A stretch of DNA of 64,000 nucleotides, taken from assembly GCF_036324505.1 (NCBI RefSeq), contig NC_086352.1:27244312-27308311 (forward strand), given 5' to 3'. Made by a program: the position numbers and the translations under genes. This stretch comes from Eleginops maclovinus (lineage: Eukaryota; Chordata; Actinopteri; Perciformes; Eleginopidae). Shown one piece after another: positions 1 through 18,598 of the stretch. The stretch's first letter is position 1, and every line of letters starts with the position of its first letter. The notes under the pieces are model-generated. The model did not search any database and had not been told where the DNA came from. It was given only the letters and a program-made list of their open reading frames with translations.

Positions 1-2534
1 AAGGACACCCAAACAGCTCTATCCAGAATCCCCTATTTCGCTGTGTAATCTGTGAAACAGCATGGCAGAATGACTCTACAGGCAGCTGCACACTCAGTAT
101 TCAGAGCAGCCTGCTTTAGTTTAATTAAATGCATTAACTCCGACTAGCCGCAGTCATGCAAAACTTTTGATGAGCACTACAACACTTTGGATGAAACAGT
201 GTAGGAGCCGCTCGCTGTCAAGCGCCTCTCTGCGGTCTGGGACCATCCACCCTCCACTGGTAGTCGCCCTGAGGCAGCTTTGAGAATCTATTCAGCTGGC
301 ATCCGCTGGCAGCAGCAGAGGAGCGTGCAGGGATTTTAAATGAAGCCTCGCTCGCTTTCCTGCAGCCTGAATGAATTTATTTGGACAATAACATTTCCCT
401 ATCTCAATACTAGGCTGAATCACGTGGGCCAATAATAGATTGGTTCATTCACCGGAGGGGAAGCTGGAGACACGCTCCCTTTATTTTCCTTGTGGACTCT
501 CTGGAATAATTGGTTTCATTGGAGAAGAGGAAAGTATTCCTAAAGGGCTTGATGAGAGAGGAGGGACTCAGTGTGTAGATTTTCCTGATAGATGACTCAT
601 CGTGTTTACTGTGCAACTTGTCAAGCTCTGGAAAGTTAAGGTTATTAAAAGTGAAAAGGTTGGTTATTTAACAAATAGAAGGGGGAAGTGACTCCTTATG
701 AATAAAATAAACAGTCAAATCATCGGATCATGTTTCCTTCATGGATTTCCAACCTGGAAACTGTGGGTTTGGAAAAGTCGCATTGTATTCATATTGGTCT
801 CCCATGTCAACTCGTGGCCGAGCAATGAACTGGCATCCTGTACAGGGTGTATCTCTGCCCAGTGGGATTAAGCAGTGGGAGAAAACAAAACAACGAATGT
901 CAGCTTCAATGTGGTCAGCTTATACTCCGCAATTACCTGAGATGTTGACCGACTCTACAGAAACCACACACACTAGATCATTGTGTGTATGTGTGGCTCC
1001 AGTGGAACACAGCGGTTATGAAAGTTATTATTTACATTGCCCTAAGGGCGGCAGGCACCCGGTCGCAGGAAAACCAGTGACAGCACATAATCCCGGGCGT
1101 CCAGGGGAAAAAACCATAACAGGTATATATTGGATCATAAAGTATGGATGGTTTCACTGGGATCCCGTTTCATCCTTGGTCCATAATAACCCCACCAAAA
1201 CCTCAGGATATTACTGGCAGCCGCACGGGGTCATCTTTGTGTCTTTGCCCTAAAGTCAAGTGAGGGTGACATCACGCTGACCCCAGCTAGTGCTGAGCTC
1301 TGGACTTTATATCTCCCCAGGAGATGAAGGGGAAAGAAGGAATGACCTCCAATATACACAGAAGCTGAATAGGCTTTAATATGAGCCACACCAAAGGCTC
1401 TCCTGGGGAAGCTTTGTTGTGGAGAATAACCGTATAAACAGATTATCTAATTCATCAAAGGTACATGTCAAGTTAAGGCATCAATCCATACAGAATAAAA
1501 GCTCATCAGGTTCTTTTTTATAGCTTACATTTAACAATCATACACAGCGAATGCTATTTAAGAAGAGAAAAGGGGATCAACTGATATGTTTTACATGTAT
1601 TTATTTACTATCCTGATTTGAACAGGAATGTTCTCTTATTCTATTTCAATGGTAGTATTACAGTATTTTCACATGAAATACTAATTCTTAATGACTTTTT
1701 ATGCAAAAACCGCTTTATTTCTTGAAGGTGCAGGGTCATTTTGATTCCATAAAATACAACCTTACACTCGGGAATGTTTGAGGGTACTATATATAGCACA
1801 CATTTTGGGGTAATTGCAATGTAATTTATAGTGAATAATCAGTCATGTTGGTCATAGCCATAGCCTCTCTCCTCAGGAATTCTTGAAAGGCATTCTGGGA
1901 AATGTTGTAAATCCCTGAGAAGTTGTAAGCAGACTAAAGAAAAAGATTATAACACTCCAAAAATAAAAGATGCATCCATTCCATGAGAAAAGTGGGGGTC
2001 AGGGCTCATCGGGAGACTCCCTTTCATATTCAAGCAGATTTGATGGCCAGCTCTGGAATGGGTCCCAATCTGCTGCTGGCTACATCCAGCTCTAACTCTG
2101 CTTAGCTGGCACCGCTCCACTGGACTGTAGAGACGCAAAGAGCGGTCAAGTAGACGCAAAGAGATGACGGAGAAAGGCACAAACCAGAGGAGGCTCACTA
2201 AATGTTTCCCACAACGCTTAATCAGTTTTATTCCCAAGAGATTATTGGTTGTGGGAGGAAACACAACTTGGCAACTAATGTATGCTTTAAATGCTCAAAA
2301 GGCTTTATAAGTGTCAGAGATAACCACTGAGCGTACTGTAGCATAGCTAGCTTGCATTTTTATTGAATGGTTTATCTGTAGATACTGCAGGAAACAGTCA
2401 AAGGATTTATACAGATCATGCCTTCCTGACTGCGCCCAGATGCATGTATTCAACATCGCTCTGTTAATTAGATTGTTTTTTTATAATCTTTCAAGAAATG
2501 CCAAAACATTTGTCAGCAAGAGTGGTTTAACTTT
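1..2534. other. Non-coding stretch, no gene recognised
   Basis: This is mixed-composition DNA without a recognisable exon, RNA gene or transposon. The longest open frame (741-1253, plus strand) has no domain, low-complexity run or splice context that I recognise, and I treat it as chance. A short direct duplication of TAGACGCAAAGAG lies at about 2129-2163. The part around 340-460 has a dense run of A/T-rich motifs, CCAAT boxes and an E-box and looks like a conserved non-coding element, but conservation cannot be tested from one sequence. Confidence 0.5.
421..443. promoter_or_regulatory. E-box plus two opposed CCAAT boxes
   Basis: A perfect palindromic E-box (CACGTG, 421-426) is followed by CCAAT at 429-433 and the inverted form ATTGG at 439-443. 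E-boxes of this type bind USF/MYC-class bHLH factors and CCAAT binds NF-Y. The close packing is seen directly; regulatory function is inferred. No transcript start or coding exon is visible beside it. Confidence 0.3.
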
Positions 2535-2565
<31 letters not shown>

Positions 2566-2575
2566 GCAGCAACAA
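2535..2575. repeat. (AAC)n trinucleotide microsatellite
   Basis: About 40 bp of AAC/CAA repeat with a short CAGCAGC interruption near its right end. The reverse complement reads GTT, giving a meaningless poly-valine frame on the minus strand. Confidence 0.9.
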
Positions 2576-5538
2576 CTTTCTTCTTATACGAGATGAGATA
2601 CAGTTTCTGAGAGTTCATGCTAATTCTTCGAGTCCTTGAAAGATGTTCTCTCATTACCGTCCCTTCAATATCTGCTCCCATGACTCTAAACCTGAGGTTC
2701 AAATTTAACAGGCATTTCTGATTCAAAACAGTTTTGAAAATTAAATTAGGGTTTGTTTGAAACATGCAAATCAAATTATAGGAGCTCCTTGATGAAGATG
2801 TCACGATGTTCCCATGCGGCTGTCAGGAAAACGGGTAGACGATCATAACAGCTGAGAGGAGTGAGTCGTATCAGATTTAATCAGCACGGCTCCCCTCCTC
2901 CTCCTGAGATTTTCATCTCCAACCACGTCTCTTGGAGCAGGACAACTCATTACTGCGATCAACATGAAGACTATCTGATGCGATGTAGTCTATCTGTATG
3001 CAGCTCCATCATGCAGGAGGTGATATATTCTGTCTCTGGGAGGCTCTGAAGGGATGGTTAAATGGCAGATAATGCAGATGCTGAAAGAGTCATCTGCTTC
3101 TGTACTTGAGACCAACTATATCTTCTAGTTTCTCTCTTTTTCTTTCAGTCTACCGGTGTCTGATGAGGCCATTCCTCCTTCTCTCTGCGGGCCCTGAGCG
3201 TGATAAGTGTCAGGGAGGAGCGGAGGGGCATTTTCACCTCAGACTGATTGAGCTTTCCCTTAGAGAGACTGTTGAACCTGAACAAGGAAACCAATCAAAC
3301 TAAGAATACAGTCTAGATGAAATAGGACAATTTTCTCTGCTGCCAATCTCCAATGTACAGCCGCACCAGGAGAGGCCTCTATCTTGTGGAAAGTATGACT
3401 GAACACTCAGAACACAAAAGGTACAGATACGGTCAATGTGGTGGTGTGTGTTAATCCCCCCCAAATGTAATATCATTTAATATGTAGCTTTTTTGAAATT
3501 GAAAACAGTTCACATGACATACATCAGAATATGAATTTCACCTGTGCCTAAGTGTAATAGACTGGACATTTGTTCCACTTCAGGCCTCTTAAAACTGAAC
3601 CTCATACAAAACAATCTGAAGAGCATTCTTAGTTTGAACGGCTCACAACTCAAACATATGTGACCTGATCAAGAGTTGTTTTTCTGAAGTTTAAAGAGTC
3701 AAAAGCCAATAAATGTGGGAATAACTGGCATCAGGTGTGTTGAGTTAGAACAGATGTTGATAATGTTATTAGATAAATCAGCATAAGGATTCAGTCACAT
3801 GTGATTCACCCTCAATGAGTTCTTAGTGTTGACTCCGAGGTCCTTACATTGTGTAAATAACTGAGTGATTCATTGGGCCTGCAGAAGGAGCATACAGCTC
3901 CCACACGGTCTCTACTCATAGTAGAGTAATAAAAAGGCAAAAGCATTAGCTGTTATTGAAATAATCATCTAGGAACGTAATTAGGAGGAACGTGAGCATA
4001 CAGCCATAACAGTAAACTAATTACTGTAAATTCATCTGCAAACTATACGCTCAACGGATGTAACAATCTGCCGTGTGAAGAGCAGAGAGGATATATTCAC
4101 ATTACGAGTGGTCCATCACAGTAATGGACGGCTTTGTCATCATGTAACAATTTGTCTTCAACCATTGTTTTCCCCTGTTTGATGGGTTGATTACAAACAG
4201 AGAAAGGTGTCAGAGTTGTGATGAGGATGCATGTTCCCAATAATGCTGCTGCCATAAACATAAAATATGATCCAGTCTTGAATCTGTGGCACCCTTTAAA
4301 AATGTCTCAACATTCCCTAGAGCTGACAGACGGCTTAAACTGTGCTGCATTGCTCTATAGACGGCCCTGCTCAATATTACTTCCATATTGTGTCCCCCGA
4401 TTAAAGACCAAGGCCAGTGTCCACAAAGGAGTGCGTTCCATAGAGCGGGCAAACGGTGCTGAAAGGGACAGGCGTTTTTATATGCGCTCAAGATTCATAA
4501 TGCAAACACACACCCACCGTGACTCGAGGGAGGCCTCTCCCTACCGCTCGTATACACCCCTGTTCAATCGTCTTTGTCTGCTGTTTCCATGGCAACGTGC
4601 CACCTCACTCCGCACCATATCGATGAATCGGGCTAAGAAGAGTAGAAAATAGCAGGGAGAGCTATTTCTGCTCATTAGGCGCTCAGTGTGGCAGCAGCTG
4701 ACAGAAGCTGCTCTGACATTAATATCCTGTCACACATTGACACCAGTCAGTAGCCAGATTCTACAATCATTATGTTGAAAAACGCTGTAATTAAACTAAA
4801 TAGCTTCATACAAATCTGAACTCCAACAAACGCTTTTTCCATTTTAATCATGCTGGAGATAAACACCAATAAATATACATATGCTAGGAGAGAAAGTGCG
4901 CCACCACAGCTTTCCAAGCAGATTTCCATATTAACGACGGCTCAATTTCTAAGAGAAGAAGCCTTAATGAGGTGAGATGAGGAATAAAATATGCTTAAGC
5001 ATGACTACTATCAGCAATAATGTTCCCTTGTGGGGTTAATTGGGCTTTTAAATAAAAAATAACTCTGTTGAGGTCCTTTATTGCGCAACAGGTTCAATGT
5101 CATAGCCACAGCCATGAGTGGGTTTTATTTCTATTGATTTAAGGGGATACCTTTCTGCAGAAATATCCAACTGCAATACTAGCATATAAAGTGTATCACA
5201 CTGCTATATACACAGCGGGATCATACATAAAATGAATAATCTCTTTTTATTGTAGCATAAAAAGCATACACAACGCATATACTTACATTTCACCTTACCT
5301 CTTAAGAATTAATGAGAATGTTAATGAGCTCTTCATCTGACATACCTAAAAGGCAGGTTCGAGCACAGGGATTAGATCTGTTCAGTTTTATTCTCCTCTA
5401 GAGAAGCAGAAACAGCTAAACTCACACACATGGTCACACAGACACATGCTCGCGAGAAGGAAAAGGAGTGGCTGACGTGTTTTTATTAGTGCCTAAGTGA
5501 CGCACACACTGGCCATGTTGTGGCTGGAGGTGCTGCAG
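2576..5538. other. Non-coding stretch with one RFX site
   Basis: About 3 kb without recognisable genes or repeats. Two overlapping chance ORFs on opposite strands near 4210-4652 have no familiar features. The only sharp signal is the X-box at 4583-4596, annotated separately. A small perfect inverted repeat (ACAGTAA, 5-nt spacer, TTACTGT) lies near 4010-4028 next to homeodomain-type TAATTA cores. Confidence 0.5.
4583..4596. promoter_or_regulatory. RFX X-box motif
   Basis: GTTTCCATGGCAAC fits the palindromic RFX consensus GTTNCCNNGGNAAC at every defined position. RFX factors bind this site, classically in promoters and enhancers of cilia and MHC class II genes. The motif match is direct; use in vivo is inference. 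No adjacent gene is visible, so a distal enhancer role is more likely than a promoter role. Confidence 0.55.
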
Positions 5539-5640
5539 CTGTTGCCAAACTGGGGGTTCATGGACCACCAAGGGTCCCCTGGTGGGGTCCTCAACGAAAT
5601 TAAGGACAATATTATTTCAATATAATATTTCCAGGCTGTG
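5539..5640. repeat. Possible interspersed repeat fragment
   Basis: The stretch beginning GTTGCCAAACTGGGGG resembles a repeat family I remember from many fish genomes. It contains a GGACCACC...GGTGGGGTCC inverted repeat and then an AATATTAT/ATAATATT hairpin. I cannot name the family or its ends. It could equally be unique sequence with two chance hairpins. Confidence 0.3.
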
Positions 5641-6364
5641 TTTTTAGTAAAAAAGGGAGGAATGGGGGGAAATGTAAACAAAATATATACTCCTCTTGTC
5701 TAATGTCTTGTCGCCCCTTTAATTCATTCACAGCCAGTGACTCACACACATGTTGACGTTATAATGTACAAAAATCAACAAAAATGCCATGTTGAAATTA
5801 CATACAGTAATAAACGAGAGGTGGACTAATAACGTCATACTTTAAAGCATTAGGTGAACTTACTCATCATAAATACTTAAATAACCGGTACAACAAGAAA
5901 AAATATTTATTAGCAGTTTCTTAACTATCACCTCAATGGTAAACAAAAAAAAAGTTTAAGTTAAAGCAATTAATTCTCCTTGTTTAAGATGAGGTAAAAG
6001 TCTGGGTCATAGAAAATAGAGACCAACAGGAACTGTTGCTAGCGAAACAAACCACAATCTGTTATCAAATTCCAATGAAGCTATAAAACACAAATCATAC
6101 TCATTCCTAAAAAATGAGCTGGCAATATAAAAGAAATCCGTGCAACCTCAAAATAGAATGGATACAATTTGAATGGTTCTCAATCATTTAGAGATCCAAG
6201 TTATGTTGATATCAGAATATCATCACAATTCAATCACACAAAATCAAATGTTTTAACTGTTATTTTGTTGTGGTACCTCTGATTAAGGTCGGCATTGCAA
6301 AGCGGAGACATGGTGGGGGCAAAGAGGAAGGGTAAATTAAGGACATGCAGAGAGAAAACCCACA
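5641..6364. other. A/T-rich non-coding stretch
   Basis: No gene, RNA gene or repeat is recognised. The sequence is A/T-rich with several short poly-A runs, for example near 5946-5954, and no coding signal. Confidence 0.5.
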
Positions 6365-6916
6365 ATAAAGAGGCCTTATTATGTTTTCTGGGGATTTCTC
6401 TTCCCTGTAGTTTTTGATTTAGGTTTTTGTGCATGTAAATGGCCTGCAAAGTTCCCACCAGAAAGAGTTTCTCTCCCACAAGCTCCCCTCTGCCTGAAAC
6501 ACCTTGATTGTAGTCCTTTGTTTACTTATGTAACATAGTGACATCACTACGCAACACTCACTCTTCTACTGGCTAACGCTCCAACACATTGTACGCAATA
6601 GGCTAAGGGGCGGGACATAGTCTCTAATTTCTAATTATGTGCAATGCCTTGTTTCGTTTTATGCTGCTGCACCACAAAAAAAACCCAGTTTGGGATTAAT
6701 AATGTAACTCTTATCTTTGACCAATCACCACAGAGCCGGCCAGCTAACCAATCAGAGGAGACTGGGCTCTGGTTTCATACAGAGGGTGAATATAGTTGCT
6801 GCAGCACAGGCAGAAGGAGAAGAATAAACAGCTTTTTGTACAATAAAGCATGGAAACATTTCACAGCAGAGGCACAAAATACAAAAATGTGCATAACATG
6901 TTTAACATCTTTAAAG
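6365..6916 (+). mobile_element. Abundant fish interspersed repeat, non-autonomous
   Basis: I recognise the text of this element from many percomorph genomes. It includes an opening close to AAAGAGGCCTTATTATG, a middle with 'acaccttgattgtagtcctt', 'ctccaacacattg' and 'gggcgggacat', a segment reading GCCGGCCAGCTAACCAATCA, and an end with 'aataaacagctttttgtac' and 'aaagcatggaaacat'. Both ends are related to TTAAAGNGNC...ATTATG, which suggests terminal inverted repeats and a non-autonomous DNA transposon, but this copy is diverged and its right end is degraded. It has no coding capacity. The class assignment is from memory and uncertain; that it is a dispersed repeat is fairly secure. Confidence 0.6.
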
Positions 6917-7908
6917 CTAAGGGATGAAGCTTGAGAAGAAATGAAATGCCTCTGGAGAACACCTTAATCATCTGCTTCAACAAGTGTGGATCTCACTGGC
7001 TGATCCCGGCAACAGCACTGGGCACCAAGTCTCAGAGGAGCCGTGGACTAATGCATTAAATGATCTGGAGGGAGCTACACTGTTCCTTAGTGGTTATCAT
7101 TCTCAGCGGTTAGTCAGAGTCTATTTCCTTTTATTGGGAGTCAATTACTACTTTATCAACGTTTTGTTTTATTCATCATACACCAGGGAGCCATTCCTCC
7201 ACAGCTGGCACTATACATGTGAGACAATGATTGGTGGTGCAGGCGCTCTGAGACAGAGAGAGAGACGGTCCTGGCAACATGCCATGGCCTCACACTGGTG
7301 TAGAATCTAACACACACACATACACACAACACACACATAGTCAAAGTCTATATGTGCTGCACGGTTCCAGACACTGATTTATTTATATTAAGCCAGTGAC
7401 GCAAGATCGAGTCCTAATTTCCATGCAAAACGTCCCCAAAACCTCTAATGGAAGCTTGTGAGGTGGGAGGGAGTGAAGCCACATAAAAGGAATCAACCAG
7501 CGTCACAACTTTGGTTCCACTTGGGTTATTTTCCATTTGAACCATGTTGCTAAACATCTGGCGTTTAACACCCCTCTTCCTCCTCCTCTGCCACCTCCTT
7601 CTCCTCCAATTAGCCTGCTCCATACTCCACCATGTCACTGACAGCATCACTTCCAACGCAGTGCATGAGGTTCTCGTTTCACCGCTCAGCCTGACCTGCT
7701 TACTGATTTTCAGCTGTTAGAGGGAAGTCTTAACCCAGTTACTCTAAGTAGGTTTCCATCAATGTGCAAAGGTTCTTTAAAGGCTCTGGATGTTTTGCAA
7801 ACTGCAGTGGATGACATACTGTGAGGATATTCAGATTTATGTTTATTACAGTAATTTATTACCAGGCTGTGAAGTATTTCACAGCCCTCTGGGGTTAATA
7901 GTTATCAA
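6917..7908. other. Non-coding stretch with small CA patch
   Basis: No gene is recognised. A short imperfect CA run sits at about 7309-7338. A polypyrimidine patch rich in CCTCCT lies near 7575-7610. The open frames here are short and without features. Confidence 0.5.
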
Positions 7909-8010
7909 CACCAAGGAGGTTATGTTTTGGCTTGGTTAGTTTGTCTGTTTTCTTTCCCAGCGAGATTACGGAAAAACGACTTGCCTGAATTTCATTAGCC
8001 TTGAAGAAAA
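7909..8010 (+). repeat. Fragment resembling a 'CCAAGGAGGTTATG' repeat
   Basis: The order CCAAGGAGGTTATGTTTTGG, then 'gtttgtctgtt', then 'attacggaaaaacgac' and 'gaatttcat' follows a repeat I remember from fish and other vertebrates. Only about 100 bp is similar and the family name is not certain. It appears old and diverged. Confidence 0.4.
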
Positions 8011-13732
<5,722 letters not shown>

Positions 13733-13759
13733 ACACGCGCGCGCGCGCACACACACACA
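13733..13759. repeat. (CG)n-(CA)n Z-DNA-prone tract
   Basis: A run of alternating CG dinucleotides passes directly into CA dinucleotides. Alternating CG is the strongest known Z-DNA-forming sequence. The tract is about 27 bp and is rich in CpG compared with the rest of the window. Confidence 0.85.
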
Positions 13760-13914
13760 GTGGAGTGTCCTTTTCTTTGTAGTGGAGTGGGCCAGCACAG
13801 AGGGGCAACTCTTCAAGATAAAATAGCTTCATCCATTAGGAGGTCTGTGGGAAATACAACAAATGAAAAGAGCTTCCAGAGGAGAATTGTTCAAGCAGCC
13901 CATTACCTCATTCT

Positions 13915-16499
<2,585 letters not shown>

Positions 16500-16631
16500 C
16501 TCTTTTTATGTTGTATGTTCTTGTTTATATTTGCACTGTGGGACTGCCAGAAACGGTATTTCAATTTTCTGTATGTATGACACATGTGGAAACTTTGACA
16601 ATAAAGTGGACTTTGACTTGACTTTGACTTG
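16500..16631 (+). mobile_element. 3' tail of an L2/Maui-like LINE
   Basis: The sequence 'gcactgtgggactgcc', then 'gtatgtatgacacatgtg', then GACAATAAAGTGGACTTTGA, with two copies of GACTTTGACTT at the very end (16609-16631), matches the usual 3' end of fish L2-clade LINEs. Those end in an AATAAAG-type signal (16600-16605) and a short tandem repeat rather than poly-A. Only the 3' UTR is present, so the copy is heavily 5'-truncated and encodes nothing. It could alternatively be a SINE sharing the same tail. Confidence 0.6.
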
Positions 16632-18514
16632 AAAATGTCACCAATTTCATTCATTTTCCTGTATGCTTCAAAGTTGGCTGTAAAGAAAATGCCCATTGAA
16701 ACTTCCTTCAGTATAATCCTTTTAGGTTGTGTTCATCCGGATGCAAATTATCTTGACTTAATATGTCTTATACCGTCCAGGATTAAAGTCAAGTATTCTG
16801 AGTTGGTTAGACTCTTCATTGACTCAACTTGAAATGATGCACATGGGGAGACTGGCACTCCAAACCCTCGAATCGTCACTCCCTGGCTCTGATTGCCAAA
16901 GACATTTTGCTCAGAGGAAGCCCAAGAGTCGGTTACAGCAAATCAAGCCCATTTTATCGTGCTGAAACAAACAGACTGTGGCTCTGTATAGCTCTTCAGC
17001 AAAGTCTTCATAAGGAGTGGCTCATTGGAGAGGAATCAGAGTTTGATCCTTTTAGCCTCCAACCAAAGCTCCCTCCAATTCCTCTTATTTTACAATGCTT
17101 CCAACCTTCTCTTAACCACCATCAATCCCTTCATCCCTACATGATCATCGCCTCCACTCCTTTGCACCAATCCCCCTGTCTTATCCCTCCTTTTGTTGCA
17201 GCCTCTCTCTCTCTGCTCCTCTACTGTACACGGCTGCAACACTCTGGCCGTCATGAATAATTTATCATGCAGACAGGAGGAAATGAAGGCATCGCCAATA
17301 AAAGACAGACAGGATGGACACCCAGCACACAACGGAACTACATCTGCATTTACAAACATCTCCATCCAAGAGAGAACAACATAATTCAACACACTGTATG
17401 CCAGCTGTAGCACCAATGCCTGAGGTTACATTGAGATGATAACAAACGTGTGTGAATGCTTCGTCTCCGTTCCAATTCCCTCCTTCGGTTCTATTATCTA
17501 TTTATTTTCAAACCATTCTGTATAATCTGTTACTCCAAATTTCCCTTCTTCCCTCCAATGTTTACTTGCTGCTTCCCTATTCCCTCCTGTCTCTGCAGCC
17601 GTCTCTGTTTATGCCAGTGAGGCTTTCCCTGGTAGCATCCCCTCCATCCCAAATGGGATTACATGATATTCCCACTGCCAATCTTTCTGCTTCCATCTCC
17701 CGTCCTCCCCTTCCCTCGGGGAAATACCACCACATCCACAAGATAAATGATCCAGTGACTGGTGTAAGAACTTAATCACATTTTACCAAAACATGGCTTC
17801 TTTTCACTTTCAAATAGAGCAGTTTTTTTACTTCAAGACAGTTGGCACAAAAGCAAAAGACGCCTTCCTGATTTTGTTCCACTGATTCTATCCAGTAGCT
17901 TTTGTCATTACTTGTACCAGAGGTGACACAGCATCCCATTCTTCCCCTGAACGCTCCAACGATTCATCCAGATAAAATTCCATTTCTCCAGCTGACAGGG
18001 CCACCCGCTCCGACTCCTCGTCCTCGCTCCCGGCCTGCTGACAGCCAGCCGGTCTTTAATGCACACAATTGATTCGGTGGCCTTTCTTATGAGCTAATGA
18101 ATGGAGGAACCTCCACCCTGAGTCTGTGACCTCAGTTGGATGACTCTGCTGTGCTAGATAACAGGGAGCAGAGGGAGAGACAGCGGGGTGGAAAGCTGGA
18201 TGAAGGGAAAATGTTCAGAGGTTTGGGATGAGACAGAAGTGCAGGAAATAAGGGCAGAGAGTGACGAGGGAGAACAAGACAAGGAACCTACATTTCCTAA
18301 AGCCAGAACCTTGGAGGTACTTCCGCCTAGTTTATGATTAATACATGTGTGGAGGTTGTACGAGCACATGCGTGTGTAATGATGTGGACATAACGAGGAC
18401 GGATGAGGTCACTCTTGTGGCGGTGCACCTGTAGGGGCCGCGGCAGGAAATGATGTATGGGGGCTGGGGGTGCTGTTCAGATGCTCAGTGCTTTGCAGCC
18501 CAGAATAAAAACAG
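16632..18514. other. Non-coding stretch, pyrimidine-rich in part
   Basis: Nothing gene-like is recognised. The plus strand is unusually rich in CCT/TCC between about 17040 and 17720, which keeps several short frames open. These frames lack domains or splice context. Confidence 0.5.
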
Positions 18515-18598
18515 TCACCATCATCACCATTATCACAGTCATCATCATCCACCATCCATCATAACCTACATCGCCCTCGCCATCATCACCATCTATCA
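18515..18598. repeat. Degenerate (ATC)n repeat
   Basis: About 85 bp of imperfect CAT/ATC trinucleotides. In one frame this reads as a histidine-rich stretch, which has no significance. Confidence 0.75.

Noticed and set aside
741..1253. 170-codon plus-strand ORF
   Set aside because: No domain, no splice context, no low-complexity explanation and no recognisable similarity; the length is within chance expectation for 64 kb of six frames.
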